From Aestuariibius violaceus (GTDB lineage: Bacteria > Pseudomonadota > Alphaproteobacteria > Rhodobacterales > Rhodobacteraceae), in assembly GCF_040779325.2 (NCBI RefSeq), contig NZ_JBFONT020000001.1:62001-126000 (forward strand): 64,000 nucleotides of DNA. The letters run 5' to 3'. Positions 7,426 to 15,693 of this stretch are shown here, in pieces. The stretch's first letter is position 1, and each line of letters starts with the position of its first letter. Below the pieces are notes generated by a model. That model made no database searches and was not told where the DNA came from. It worked only from the letters and a program-made list of their open reading frames with translations. Made by a program: the position numbers and the translations under genes.

Positions 7426-8481
7426 TTGACAGGCGTTCTGGAGCTTTACCGGCAGAAAGTGGCGGATGGATTTCTGACGGCCGATCCGGCGCAGGAGGCG
7501 GTGCTGGAGGAGTTCGCGCGTATCCGCGCGGCCCTGCACGAGGCGCCCAAGCGCGGGCTGTTCCGCAAGGCGCCGGAGCCGCCCAGGGGGCTCTACCTCT
7601 GGGGCGGGGTCGGGCGCGGCAAGTCGATGCTGATGGACCTCTTCGCCGCGACGCTGGAGGTGCCCTGCCGGAGGGTGCATTTCCACGCCTTCATGCAGGA
7701 GGTTCAGGCCGGTCTGGCCGAAGCGCGGGCGGCCGGAAAGGACGACGCGATCGGGCCCGTGGCCGACCGGATCATCGATGCCGTCCGGTGCCTTGCCTTC
7801 GACGAGATGCAGATCACCGACATCGCCGATGCGATGATCGTGGGGCGGTTGTTCCAGAAGCTGTTCGATGGGGGGGTCGTGGTCGTCACGACCTCGAACC
7901 GGGTGCCGGGGGATCTGTACAAGGATGGGCTCAACCGTCAGCTTTTCCTGCCGTTTATCGAGCTACTGAACGAGCGGATGGTCGTGCGGGAGCTGACATC
8001 TCCCACGGATTACCGGCAGGACCGGCTGGCTGGAGAGCAGGTCTATTTCAGCCCCATCGACAGCGACGCGCGGGAGGCTGTCGACGCGATCTGGCGCGAT
8101 TTGGCGGGTGGTGGCGGAGAGCCTTTGGTGTTGCGCGTGAAGGGGCGGGATGTGGAGCTGCCGGCGTTTTCGAACGGGGTGGCGCGGGGGCGCTTCTACG
8201 AGCTGTGCGGGAAGCCTCTGGGCCCTGCGGATTATCTGGCCGTGGCCGAGGCGGTGCGGGTGCTGATCCTGGAGGATATCCCGCAACTGGGGCGGTCCAA
8301 CTTCAACGAAGCAAGGCGGTTCGTGACGCTGATCGACGCCTTGTACGAGGCGAAGGTGCGGCTGATCTGTACCGCGGCGGCGGTGCCGGAGATGCTGTAT
8401 GTCGAAGGCGAGGGGTCGTTCGAATTCGAGCGGACGGCGAGCCGACTGCGCGAGATGCAAAGCGAAGGGTGGGGCGGCTGA
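7426..8481 (+). CDS. zapE: Cell division protein ZapE (AFG1-like ATPase)
   Basis: A 351-residue AFG1/ZapE-family P-loop ATPase, associated with Z-ring constriction in E. coli. Walker A is LWGGVGRGKSML (about 58-69), Walker B CLAFDEMQITD, and the C-terminal FEFERTASRLREM is typical of the family. The TTG at 7426 is chosen because family members begin close to VLELYRQKVADGFL and because AGGGAG lies 7 bases upstream; a longer frame opens with GTG at 7336, but its extra 30 residues do not look like the family and would run through the regulatory repeat. Confidence 0.88.
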   Translation: MTGVLELYRQKVADGFLTADPAQEAVLEEFARIRAALHEAPKRGLFRKAPEPPRGLYLWGGVGRGKSMLMDLFAATLEVPCRRVHFHAFMQEVQAGLAEARAAGKDDAIGPVADRIIDAVRCLAFDEMQITDIADAMIVGRLFQKLFDGGVVVVTTSNRVPGDLYKDGLNRQLFLPFIELLNERMVVRELTSPTDYRQDRLAGEQVYFSPIDSDAREAVDAIWRDLAGGGGEPLVLRVKGRDVELPAFSNGVARGRFYELCGKPLGPADYLAVAEAVRVLILEDIPQLGRSNFNEARRFVTLIDALYEAKVRLICTAAAVPEMLYVEGEGSFEFERTASRLREMQSEGWGG

Positions 8482-8514
8482 CTTCTGGCGGTCAGCCTGC
8501 CCCCTGAGGTCGCG

Positions 8515-8844
8515 TCAGAGGTCCTGCGCGCGTGCGCGCGGACGCGGTCCGCCGCGGGTTCCGTCCAGTTCCGCAAGGATCGGGCTGCTCGATTTTTCTC
8601 TTGCCTTCTCAGTATCTTGAAGCAGGACGGGGAGGTGCAGTGCGGTTGCCAAGCGGGCCGTGATCTCGTCCGGCCGGTCGACGCTGAGGGAAAGCATCGC
8701 GGCGAGAGCGAAGGCGGTTCCGCAGATGGCGCCGCCGGGGGTACGGGTCCGTTTCTTCAGAAGCGGCTTGCTGAGGTAAAGCGTTGATCTTGAACGCGAT
8801 TCCGAAGCAATCGGGGCTTTGTGGACGTAAGTCACTCTTCTCAT
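8515..8844 (-). CDS. Hypothetical protein with one hydrophobic segment
   Basis: A 109-residue frame read from the ATG at 8844 (MRRVTYVHKAP...), preceded by a G-rich stretch GGGGGGTGAGG. The N-terminal third is basic; a single hydrophobic run GGAICGTAFALAAMLSLSV (about 37-55) could be a membrane anchor; the C-terminus is charged and ends RPRARAQDL. The frame extends upstream to 9003, but that part looks non-coding. Convergent with zapE with a 33-bp gap. No family recognised; coding status is probable, not certain. Confidence 0.5.
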   Translation of the reverse strand: MRRVTYVHKAPIASESRSRSTLYLSKPLLKKRTRTPGGAICGTAFALAAMLSLSVDRPDEITARLATALHLPVLLQDTEKAREKSSSPILAELDGTRGGPRPRARAQDL

Positions 8845-8995
8845 CCTCACCCCCCAGGGCGGGTTGCACATTTGGTATAAACGGGGTGACAGACCCCAGT
8901 CACTTGTTACTGAGGCAACATATAGAAGGGAAAAATGCCGCCGGTCAAAAGAAAAACGAATCGTGTGACCACTTTTCGAAACGGCGATTCGCGGT

Positions 8996-9046
8996 GTCGG
9001 CATCCCGTCGGCTTTTGGTCGGCTTTCTGTCGGACATGTTCGTCGG
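8996..9046. repeat. GTCGG repeat array with 11-bp period
   Basis: GTCGG starts at 8996, 9007, 9018 and 9029 (exactly 11 bp apart) and again at 9042 (13 bp). The intervening bases are partly conserved (GTCGGCTTTTG, GTCGGCTTTCT). The array lies in the 543-bp stretch between the hypothetical gene at 8515-8844 and the lipoprotein at 9388. The spacing of about one helical turn suggests same-face protein binding. Confidence 0.55.
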
Positions 9047-9116
9047 CCACAGGCGCCTCTTTTCGTTAAAAAACAGGGGGCCGGGATTTTTGTCGGTCCG
9101 GGATCTATCGGCGACA

Positions 9117-9143
9117 GCTTATGGGTTGGGCCAATCCATAAGC
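9117..9143. repeat. 27-bp imperfect palindrome
   Basis: Outer arms GCTTATGG (9117-9124) and CCATAAGC (9136-9143) enclose a second symmetrical core TTGG-G-CCAA, with one non-matching pair between them that could form G-U in RNA. A further CTTATGG copy follows at 9149-9155. It could be a protein-binding site or the 5' part of a structured transcript ending at about 9238. Confidence 0.5.
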
Positions 9144-9168
9144 GGTGACTTATGGAAACCTGCCCGAA

Positions 9169-9238
9169 AGGAGATCTCTAACCTTGCGCCCGGAGCGTAG
9201 CGAGACGTCCGGCAGCTACTTCTCCTAGGCCCCTTTTT
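9169..9238 (+). ncRNA. Candidate structured small RNA or leader with terminator
   Basis: Outer stem AGGAGA (9169-9174) pairs with TCTCCT (9221-9226); inside it CCGGA (9190-9194) pairs with TCCGG (9208-9212), extended by CGT/ACG after one bulged G. A CCCCTTTTT run follows at 9230-9238, as at a rho-independent terminator. There is no coding frame with a credible start here. The nested folding in front of a T-run suggests the 3' part of a small RNA, or a transcription stop before the lipoprotein gene. No known RNA family was recognised. Confidence 0.3.
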
Positions 9239-9387
9239 CCGCGGTCAAGCGTCCCGGCCTACCGTAGGCAGAGGCAGCACCGTCGGCACACATGTCGCCG
9301 GTTTGATACCTCTCAATGCAACGCTGTCGCTGTGATTATAGACGTGGGCGGCGCCAGAGGCGTGCGGACCCTGAATTCGAGCGTACG

Positions 9388-9912
9388 ATGATGTTGAGGA
9401 CGAAAGTATTCCGACTGTTGTCTTTTGTTGCGACGCTCCTTTTTCTTCAGTCGTGCGGTGATTTCATCGACAACGCGTTGGGCATCAACAGTGACCCGTC
9501 ACAGAACCGGCCGATGTCGCTGGATGGCGTCTGGTCGGGCCGTTTCTCTCCCGCTCAGAAGTGGCGGCATCTCACCCACAATTATCCGGATCCGCTGAAA
9601 AAGCCGTGCGTCACGTCGGGGGCCGATGTTCGACTCGAGGTGGACGGAGAAACCGTGACGGGACAGGTGCTGACAGACGAGGGGCAGCGGCTTGACCTAA
9701 AGGGCGAAGCCTGGGCCGGTGCGTGGCACACCGGCAGAAACTCAATCAATGGCACACTTCACTTAAGAGGCCGCCAAATCGGTCATGTTTTTCTTCGCCC
9801 GGGCGCAGGTCGGGATCAGATAACCGGGACCTACAGATTTCGATTGAGCCCAGACCGATACAGTTGCAGCAATGCTGTAACGCTGACACGCATCGCCGGT
9901 CCCGCGCCTTAG
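9388..9912 (+). CDS. Hypothetical lipoprotein
   Basis: A 174-residue protein read from the ATG at 9388 (MMLRTKVFRLLSFVATLLFLQSCG): a signal peptide ending in lipobox LQSC with Cys at about residue 23, so export and lipidation are likely. The mature part contains SLDGVWSGRFSPAQKW, DVRLEVDGETVTGQVL and a late ITGTYRFRL motif, a beta-rich pattern like small periplasmic binding folds. No family recognised. The frame is open 24 codons further upstream, but those residues are basic and unlike a protein start. Convergent with folC. Confidence 0.7.
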   Translation: MMLRTKVFRLLSFVATLLFLQSCGDFIDNALGINSDPSQNRPMSLDGVWSGRFSPAQKWRHLTHNYPDPLKKPCVTSGADVRLEVDGETVTGQVLTDEGQRLDLKGEAWAGAWHTGRNSINGTLHLRGRQIGHVFLRPGAGRDQITGTYRFRLSPDRYSCSNAVTLTRIAGPAP

Positions 9913-9949
9913 AAAACCAGCGTCATCCGGCAAAGAATATCCGCATACC

Positions 9950-11221
9950 TCACTCTTGCGACAGCCGCAGCACCTCTCCCGCGAGGTAGAGGGAGCCGCA
10001 GATCAGGATGCGGGCGGTGGGGGTCTCTTCCGCGATTTCCCGGAGGGCGGTGAGGACGTCTGACGCGGGCTGGGCTGGGAGACCGGCCTTTTGGGCCGCG
10101 GCGGCGGTTTCCTCGGCCGAGAGGGTCGCGGTGGTGTCAGGGATGGTGACGGTGTGGACGTCCGCGCCGAGGGCCTTGAAGGGGGCGAAGAAGCCGGAGG
10201 CGTCCTTGGTGTTGAGGAGGCCCGCGACGAGCCGAAGGGGGCGGGGTGGCATCCCGGACAAGGTATTGGCGATGGCCTGACCGGCGGCAGGGTTGTGGCC
10301 GCCATCGAGCCAGAGTTCGGCCTGGGGCACAGCGTCGGCCAGCGGGCCGGTGCGCAGACGCTGGAGGCGGGCGGGCCAGCGGGCCTGGGTGACGGCGGCC
10401 TCGCAGGCGGGTTCCTTGACGCCCAGTTGGCGCAGGACGGCGAGCGCGGTGCCGGCATTGCCGATCTGGTGGGCGCCGGGGAGGTTGGGGAGCGGCAGGT
10501 CAAGGAGGCCGGTTTCGTCTTGGAAGACAAGGCGGCCGCGCTCCTCGGTTACGTGCCAGTGCTGGCCGTGGATCAGGAGGGGGGCGCCGATCTCCCGGGC
10601 CTTGGCCTCGATCACGTCGAGGGCTTCGTCGTGCTGTCTGGCGATGATGGCGGGGATGTTGCGCTTGAGGATGCCCGCTTTTTCGCCAGCAATATCGGCG
10701 AGGGTGGGGCCGAGATATTGCTCGTGGTCGAAATAGACGGGGGTGATGACGGAGAGCTTCGGCGTGACGACGTTGGTGGCGTCGAGGCGGCCGCCCAGCC
10801 CGACCTCGAGCAGGAGGTAATCGGCCGGATGGCGGGCGAAGGCGAGGAAGGCGGCGCAGGTCGTGATCTCGAAATAGGTGATCGGAGCGCCGTCATTGGC
10901 TTTCTCGCACTCGTCGAGGAGGCGGGAAAGGTCATCTTCCGCGATGAGGTCGCCCGCGAGGCGGATGCGTTCGTGGAAGCGGACGAGGTGGGGGGAGGTG
11001 TAGGCGTGGACGCTGTGGCCCGCCGCCTCGAGCCCCGCGCGGATCATGGCGAGGGTGGAGCCCTTGCCGTTGGTCCCGGCGATGTGGATGACGAGCGGGG
11101 TCTGCTCCTGCGGGTTGCCGAGGCGGTCGAGCAGGCGCCACATCCGATCGAGCGTGAGGTCGATGATCTTGGGGTGCAGCGTCATGAGCCGCGCGAGAAT
11201 GGTGTCGGAGGGGTCAGCCAT
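9950..11221 (-). CDS. folC: Bifunctional folylpolyglutamate synthase/dihydrofolate synthase
   Basis: A 423-residue Mur-ligase-family enzyme that adds glutamate to dihydropteroate and to folates. The P-loop VIHIAGTNGKGSTLAM (about 44-59) and the later YFDHEQYLG...GEKAGILK and WLDGGHNPAAG motifs are diagnostic. Length is normal. It lies 278 bp downstream of accD in the same direction, the usual alphaproteobacterial accD-folC order, but the gap is unusually long and is filled by an inverted-repeat element (11277-11457). Confidence 0.93.
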   Translation of the reverse strand: MADPSDTILARLMTLHPKIIDLTLDRMWRLLDRLGNPQEQTPLVIHIAGTNGKGSTLAMIRAGLEAAGHSVHAYTSPHLVRFHERIRLAGDLIAEDDLSRLLDECEKANDGAPITYFEITTCAAFLAFARHPADYLLLEVGLGGRLDATNVVTPKLSVITPVYFDHEQYLGPTLADIAGEKAGILKRNIPAIIARQHDEALDVIEAKAREIGAPLLIHGQHWHVTEERGRLVFQDETGLLDLPLPNLPGAHQIGNAGTALAVLRQLGVKEPACEAAVTQARWPARLQRLRTGPLADAVPQAELWLDGGHNPAAGQAIANTLSGMPPRPLRLVAGLLNTKDASGFFAPFKALGADVHTVTIPDTTATLSAEETAAAAQKAGLPAQPASDVLTALREIAEETPTARILICGSLYLAGEVLRLSQE

Positions 11222-11276
11222 GACAGGAGACCCGCAACAGATGGCTTCTAAGAGAGATCGCTAGCCCAATGGTCCC

Positions 11277-11457
11277 GCCCGGCGGCAAAGCCGGGCAGCG
11301 CCCGACCGTTCGAGACGCTTTCGCCGCGCCACTGGCCCGACGGCCGTCTCGGACCCCACGGGGGTGAATGCCGAAAAAGAAATCGTCCAGTGGACGGTTT
11401 CCGGCATGAACGGGCAGAGCCCGGCGCTTTCCCGCCCCGTCAGGTCGGGCGCTGCCC
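11277..11457. repeat. Nested inverted-repeat element between accD and folC
   Basis: Outer arms GGGCAGCGCCCGACC (11293-11307) and GGTCGGGCGCTGCCC (11443-11457) are a perfect 15-bp inverted repeat. Just outside the left arm is a 7-bp hairpin GCCCGGC-GGCAAA-GCCGGGC (11277-11296). Inside are further complementary pairs, CCACTGG/CCAGTGG and ATGCCG/CGGCAT, plus a CGGGC-AGA-GCCCG hairpin. An element with the same arm core (AGCGCCCGACC/GGTCGGGCGCT) lies in the sitB-sitC gap at 45752-45826. It is non-coding and probably a dispersed element able to fold strongly in the transcript. Confidence 0.7.
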
Positions 11458-11499
11458 TCTTCGGTTAGCGGCGCTCTCATATCGTCGAGGTCCGGCTTT

Positions 11500-12468
11500 C
11501 TACGACGACGGCTTCTCCCCCTTTTCCTCCGGCTGGATCGGGTCGGAGAGGACGAGGGGGGGTTGGTCGGGGGCGTCGGGGCCGTTGGCCGGCGCCGGGA
11601 GGTCCCCCTTGATGGCCGGGGGCATGCCAAGCAGCATCCGGGTGATCGCGATCAGCTCATCCCGCATCTCGGTCCGCGGGGTCACGCGGTCGAGCATGCC
11701 ATGGTCGAGGAGGTATTCGGCCCGCTGGAAGCCTTCGGGCAGCTTTTCGCGGATGGTCTGTTCGATCACGCGGGGACCGGCGAAGCAGATCAGCGCGTTG
11801 GGCTCGGCGACGTGGACGTCGCCCAGCATCGCGTAGGAGGCGGTCACGCCGCCGGTCGTCGGGTGCGTCAGGACGACGATGTAGGGCAGGCCCGCCTCTT
11901 TCAGCAGCTGCACGGCGACGGTCGTGCGGGGCATCTGCATGAGCGACAGGATCCCCTCCTGCATCCGCGCGCCGCCTGCGGCGGAGAAGAGGATGAGGGG
12001 ACGCTTGAGCTTCACCGCGCGTTCGGCGGCAGCGATGATCGCGTTGCCCACATACATGCCCATGGAGCCCGCCATGAATGTGAAGTCCTGAGCCGCGGCG
12101 ACGATGGGGGTGCGGCCCATCTCGCCTTCGGCGACCAGCATCGCCTCATTCTCGCCGGTGGTGCGGCGGGCTTCCTTGATACGGTCGGGATAACGCTTCT
12201 GGTCGCGGAAATGCAGAGGGTCGGTGATGGGCTCGGGCACCTTGACCTCGGTATAGATGCCGCCGTCGAACAGCGCCGCGAAACGGTCGCGCGGCGTGAT
12301 GTTCATGTGGTGGCCGCAATTGGTGCAGACGTTGAGGTTGTCGCTGAGTTCGCGGTGGAACAGCATCGTTCCGCATTCGTCGCACTTGGTCCACAGGTTC
12401 TCGGGCACTTCCCGGCGCGAGAAGATCGAATTGATCCGGGGGCGGACGTAGTTGGTGATCCAGTTCAT
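11500..12468 (-). CDS. accD: Acetyl-CoA carboxylase carboxyltransferase subunit beta
   Basis: A 322-residue carboxyltransferase beta subunit, which with AccA transfers CO2 from biotin to acetyl-CoA to make malonyl-CoA for fatty acid synthesis. The N-terminal zinc ribbon is intact (Cys 29, 32, 48 and 51: KCDECG and VCTNCG), followed by the crotonase-like core with SAAGGARMQEGI and THPTTGGVTASYAMLGDV. A proline-rich, acidic tail of about 30 residues follows the conserved core. It is the probable first gene of an accD-folC transcription unit interrupted by the repeat element described above. Confidence 0.95.
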   Translation of the reverse strand: MNWITNYVRPRINSIFSRREVPENLWTKCDECGTMLFHRELSDNLNVCTNCGHHMNITPRDRFAALFDGGIYTEVKVPEPITDPLHFRDQKRYPDRIKEARRTTGENEAMLVAEGEMGRTPIVAAAQDFTFMAGSMGMYVGNAIIAAAERAVKLKRPLILFSAAGGARMQEGILSLMQMPRTTVAVQLLKEAGLPYIVVLTHPTTGGVTASYAMLGDVHVAEPNALICFAGPRVIEQTIREKLPEGFQRAEYLLDHGMLDRVTPRTEMRDELIAITRMLLGMPPAIKGDLPAPANGPDAPDQPPLVLSDPIQPEEKGEKPSS

Positions 12469-12523
12469 GGGCGACCTTTCCTGACGCGTCCCGGGAGATA
12501 ATCCCCCGCGGGCGCGGATGCAA

Positions 12524-13381
12524 TCAGACGCGCAGGGCGACGCGGGCGGCGAGCCAGAGGTTGAGGACGGTCAGAAGGCTGGGCCAGAGGGGCGGTTCGA
12601 TGGCCCCTTCCGTCGGCGTGACGAAGAGCGCGAGGCCGTCGAGCAGCCCCTCCATCCCCACGAAGAGGATGCCGATCGTGTTGTTGACGAGATGCAGCGC
12701 GATGGCGGGGCCGAGCGAGCCGGTGCGCGCGGTCAGGTCGCCGAGGGCGAGGCCCATGGCGAAGGTGATCGCGATATAGGTGAGCGCGCCGGAAAGGCTT
12801 TCGGAATTGCCCGCATGGAGCAGGCCGAAGAGCAGCGCGGGGATGCCAAGCCAGAGGCGCGGATCGGACAGCTTGGCGGCGAGCTGGCTTTGCAGGTAGC
12901 CGCGGAAGACCAGTTCTTCAGCCGATACCTGCAGGAAGATCGCGCCGAGGGCGAAGGGCAGGAAGCCGAGCCAGGTGGAGAAGGCCAGGTTCGGCTCGAT
13001 CGGGCCGGTGTCGCCGCCGCCGGGGACGAGGAAGGCGATGGCGGCGAGGACAGCGAGCGCGGCGAGCGCGGTGCGGCGGAAATCGGCGACAAAGCGGTCG
13101 CGGTCGCCGAAGAGGGAGAAGAGGCCACGCTTGTGCAGGAGCGGCAGGATGATTGCGACCGCGAGGATGTAGAGCCCGAACGAGGCGAGCGCGAGCGTGG
13201 TGCCGAGCGGCGTGCTGTAGTCGCGGGCCGAGACGGGAAGGGCCGCGTAGAGAGGCGCAAGGAGGAGCGCGCCGAGGATCAGCGGCGTCAGCGCGATGGC
13301 GACGAACCCGCCGAGCGTACGCCAGAGCCCGTTCGAGCCGCGGGCGGGATCGGAGAGATAGCGTTGGGGGCCGTAAGACAT
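12524..13381 (-). CDS. CPBP family intramembrane glutamic endopeptidase, copy 1
   Basis: A 285-residue polytopic protein with about eight hydrophobic segments. The CPBP/CAAX-protease motif EExxxR is in SAEELVFRGYLQSQLAA (Glu155, Glu156, Arg160), with the later His in FGLLHAGN and HLVNN. The start at 13381 is chosen because the paralogue at 15694-16572 also begins MSY; the frame is open 40 codons further, without a better ribosome-binding site. The two paralogues share a 51-base identical block over the catalytic motif (12875-12925 and 16048-16098). The substrate is unknown; such proteins process or protect against membrane-linked peptides. Confidence 0.82.
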   Translation of the reverse strand: MSYGPQRYLSDPARGSNGLWRTLGGFVAIALTPLILGALLLAPLYAALPVSARDYSTPLGTTLALASFGLYILAVAIILPLLHKRGLFSLFGDRDRFVADFRRTALAALAVLAAIAFLVPGGGDTGPIEPNLAFSTWLGFLPFALGAIFLQVSAEELVFRGYLQSQLAAKLSDPRLWLGIPALLFGLLHAGNSESLSGALTYIAITFAMGLALGDLTARTGSLGPAIALHLVNNTIGILFVGMEGLLDGLALFVTPTEGAIEPPLWPSLLTVLNLWLAARVALRV

Positions 13382-13807
13382 GGAGGGGAGGTAAGCCGTG
13401 GGCGGCGGCGGAGCAATGGGGGAGTTCATTCGGCTCATTCGCGGCGGCGGGCGGGGTTTGGCGGAGAAAGCACGGGCTCTCGCATTACACCCGTTGATCA
13501 AGGTATCTCGCGCAAATCGGCGGGTTGGGAGCGCAACGGCACCCTCGCGGGATTTTTGTAAGCGTGGACAGCAGAGACCACGCTAGCGCTTCGCAGGGTC
13601 GCTTGACGCGCATCGGAGAGAGACGGGGCCTATCGGGGGAAGATAATTGACAGAAGCTCAGAGCCGCCCTCACGAGCTTCCGAAACTGTTGCTTATTATC
13701 AATACCTTGGCGGGATGTGCCTTTCCCGGCAGCTTCTCGTTACCCGTCACGATCGGGCGCTCTATCGTCGCGACCGTTGAAACCTGACTTTGAGCCAAGG
13801 AATTGCC
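13382..13807. other. 426-bp intergenic region between CPBP copy 1 and lipoprotein
   Basis: The two flanking genes diverge, so their promoters should lie here. A continuation of the CPBP frame and short frames on both strands are present, but none has a credible start and ribosome-binding site. TTGATCAA at about 13495-13502 lacks the four-base spacer of an FNR site. GTTGCTTATTATCAATACCT near 13688-13707 is the most AT-rich spot. I see no repeat or RNA gene. Confidence 0.5.
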
Positions 13808-14404
13808 ATGCGATATCTTCCCCTGCTGCTGCCGCTTCTCCTGTCCGCCTGCTTCACCATCCCGCCGAGCACCCCGGAACAGCTGAGTGCCTTCGATGTC
13901 GGCCGCGACAGGGTCTATCTAGTCGACAACTCCAGTTACGACACGTTCATGTTCGGCCTGCAATTTTGCCCGGTGACGCAAGGTATGATGCGCAGCTGCA
14001 GCAGTGTCGGGCGGAACAAGTCCGGATACTCCTTCGGGCGTAATCCGTTCTATCCGGACCAGCAGGAGGTCATCCTGGGCTCTGGAGAGGATCGGTTCCG
14101 GGTCATGTCGGCAAGCTATTACCGATCGGGCATCTATGGCTTTATCTTCGGCTCGAACAGTTCCAGCGAGCTGATACCGCTGCGCGCGACCGATGTGGTC
14201 GATCTTTCGCCGGGGACGGTGAATGTACTGGGCCTGCGAGAGGACGATCCGCAGGCGGTTGCGTTCGTCCGGCAGCTGATGATCCAGAACCTGGGGCCCG
14301 AGGCGGCGAACCTGACCTACAAGCCGGCCCGGATCCTGCCGACAAGCTGTCAGTCGCGGCTGTTTGGCGCGACGACCTGCGCGATCAGCGGCGCCGGGAC
14401 CTGA
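13808..14404 (+). CDS. Hypothetical lipoprotein
   Basis: A 198-residue protein starting MRYLPLLLPLLLSACFTIPP, a short signal peptide with lipobox LSAC, so the mature N-terminus should be a lipidated Cys at about residue 15. The ATG at 13808 has CAAGGA 8 bases upstream and is preferred over an in-frame ATG-less extension to 13790. The mature protein has several Cys (LQFCPV, RSCSS, SCQSR, TTCAIS) and a stretch NLGPEAANLTYKPARILPTSC. It stands between two CPBP paralogues. No family recognised. Confidence 0.75.
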   Translation: MRYLPLLLPLLLSACFTIPPSTPEQLSAFDVGRDRVYLVDNSSYDTFMFGLQFCPVTQGMMRSCSSVGRNKSGYSFGRNPFYPDQQEVILGSGEDRFRVMSASYYRSGIYGFIFGSNSSSELIPLRATDVVDLSPGTVNVLGLREDDPQAVAFVRQLMIQNLGPEAANLTYKPARILPTSCQSRLFGATTCAISGAGT

Positions 14405-14475
14405 TCTCGGACGGCGTCCGGGAGGTTCAGCCGTCTTAGCTGTGGGACCGATACGCTGTTTGGTTGGCTGGACCT

Positions 14476-15591
14476 CTATGTGTTCAAAGCCGCTGCGACG
14501 CGGGGGAGGGCTGTCGCGAAGTGCTCTTCCTCGATCTCGGGGCCCTGCAGGCGGAGGGGCGGGAGTTTCTTGCGCTTCAGGGCCTTGCCCGTGCGCATCT
14601 CGTAGGCGAGGGGCGGCGCGTCGCGGAGGGTGTTGCAGGCGCTTGCCTCTCCGGTGAAGAGCGAGGTGTCGAAGCTGTCGGGGTCGGCCAGGGTGGTCTC
14701 GAAGACCTCCCTGCCCTGCAGGATCAGCCAGCAGCGGAAGCCTTCGAACGCATCGTCGGAGCAGCCGTCCTGCGGGAGGGAGGCAAGCGCCCAGATATCG
14801 CTGCGGTAGGCTTGCGCGTCCAGCTCGCGCAACAGCGTGTCGAAAGCCTTGATCGGCGTCGCCTTGAACATGGCGAGCCTGTCCGTGATCGCGTCGATCT
14901 GTTCGGCGGGGCTGCCATCGCCCTGGGTGCCGATGACCTCCCAGAAGATGTCCGTATCCATCTTGCGGGGGTCGGGTTTGCCCGTGGGGCGGCGGCGTTC
15001 CTCTGCTTCGACCTCCTCCCGGTCGGCGGCAAGGCGGGCGAGTTGGGCCTCGGTCGCTCCGGCGCGGAGGAAGATATCGCGGGCCGTGTCCATCATCGCG
15101 AGGAGGCCGGATTTGTAGCGGGGGATATCGCGGATCAGGTTTTCGTGCGAGTTGCGCTGCAGTTTTTCGCTGGCCGCCCAGTAGGGGGACATCTTGAAGC
15201 CGCGTTTGCGTTCGTCGATCCGCGACCAGAACGGCGACTTCTGCAGCGCGAGGTAGTTGCGCCATATGCGGATGGCGCGCTGACCCTGCCCCGCCGCGAT
15301 CAGACGCTCCAACGCGTCGAGCATGCCCTGGTGCGGCGGGCCGAAGGCGATCTCGAACGTATAGGTGTACTGGCTTTCGATCTGTGCGTAGAGGCCGCGG
15401 GCGAAATAGGCGTCTTCGATTTCGATCGCGGCCCTTTCCCCCGCCGCGTTCGCCTTGCTGAACTCGTTGAAGAGGCGGTCATCGTGATAGAGGTTCGAAA
15501 CGTGTTCCATGAGCCGGTCGAGGTCTTTCGACAAGCTGTCGTAGCGGGGGCGGAAGACCTCGGTCTCGCTAAGCGGGATCTCGTCGTACAT
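14476..15591 (-). CDS. DUF4240 domain protein
   Basis: A 371-residue soluble protein. The C-terminal part contains a DUF4240 domain: DTDIFWEVIGTQGDG (about 211), then DIWALASLPQDGCSDDAFEGFRCWLI and GREVFETTLADPDSFDT, which carry the family's conserved Asp-Asp, Phe-Arg-Trp-Leu and Pro-Asp-Ser positions. The N-terminal 200 residues (many aromatic and charged residues) match nothing I know. The ATG at 15591 (MYDEIPLSETEVF) is preferred to 15648 because the extension is low-complexity. The function of DUF4240 is not established. Confidence 0.75.
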   Translation of the reverse strand: MYDEIPLSETEVFRPRYDSLSKDLDRLMEHVSNLYHDDRLFNEFSKANAAGERAAIEIEDAYFARGLYAQIESQYTYTFEIAFGPPHQGMLDALERLIAAGQGQRAIRIWRNYLALQKSPFWSRIDERKRGFKMSPYWAASEKLQRNSHENLIRDIPRYKSGLLAMMDTARDIFLRAGATEAQLARLAADREEVEAEERRRPTGKPDPRKMDTDIFWEVIGTQGDGSPAEQIDAITDRLAMFKATPIKAFDTLLRELDAQAYRSDIWALASLPQDGCSDDAFEGFRCWLILQGREVFETTLADPDSFDTSLFTGEASACNTLRDAPPLAYEMRTGKALKRKKLPPLRLQGPEIEEEHFATALPRVAAALNT

Positions 15592-15693
15592 GGCGGGTAC
15601 TCTTGAGCTGCTGGGACGAGGTATCGCGATTTGGTTTTTCGGTTTCAATTGCTTGTGGCGGCCCGGCTTAAACCGGACCGCGGATATGTTGCG

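Noticed and set aside
8845..9003. N-terminal extension of the 8515-8844 gene to 9003
   Set aside because: The added residues look non-coding and overlap an inverted repeat (GTGAC-N8-GTCAC, 8886-8903) and the start of the GTCGG array.
10091..12501. Long + strand frames opposite folC and accD
   Set aside because: Gly/Glu/Arg-rich translations without domains; the minus-strand genes are well supported.
13490..13505. TTGATCAA as a possible FNR/FixK site
   Set aside because: FNR boxes need TTGAT-N4-ATCAA; here there is no spacer.
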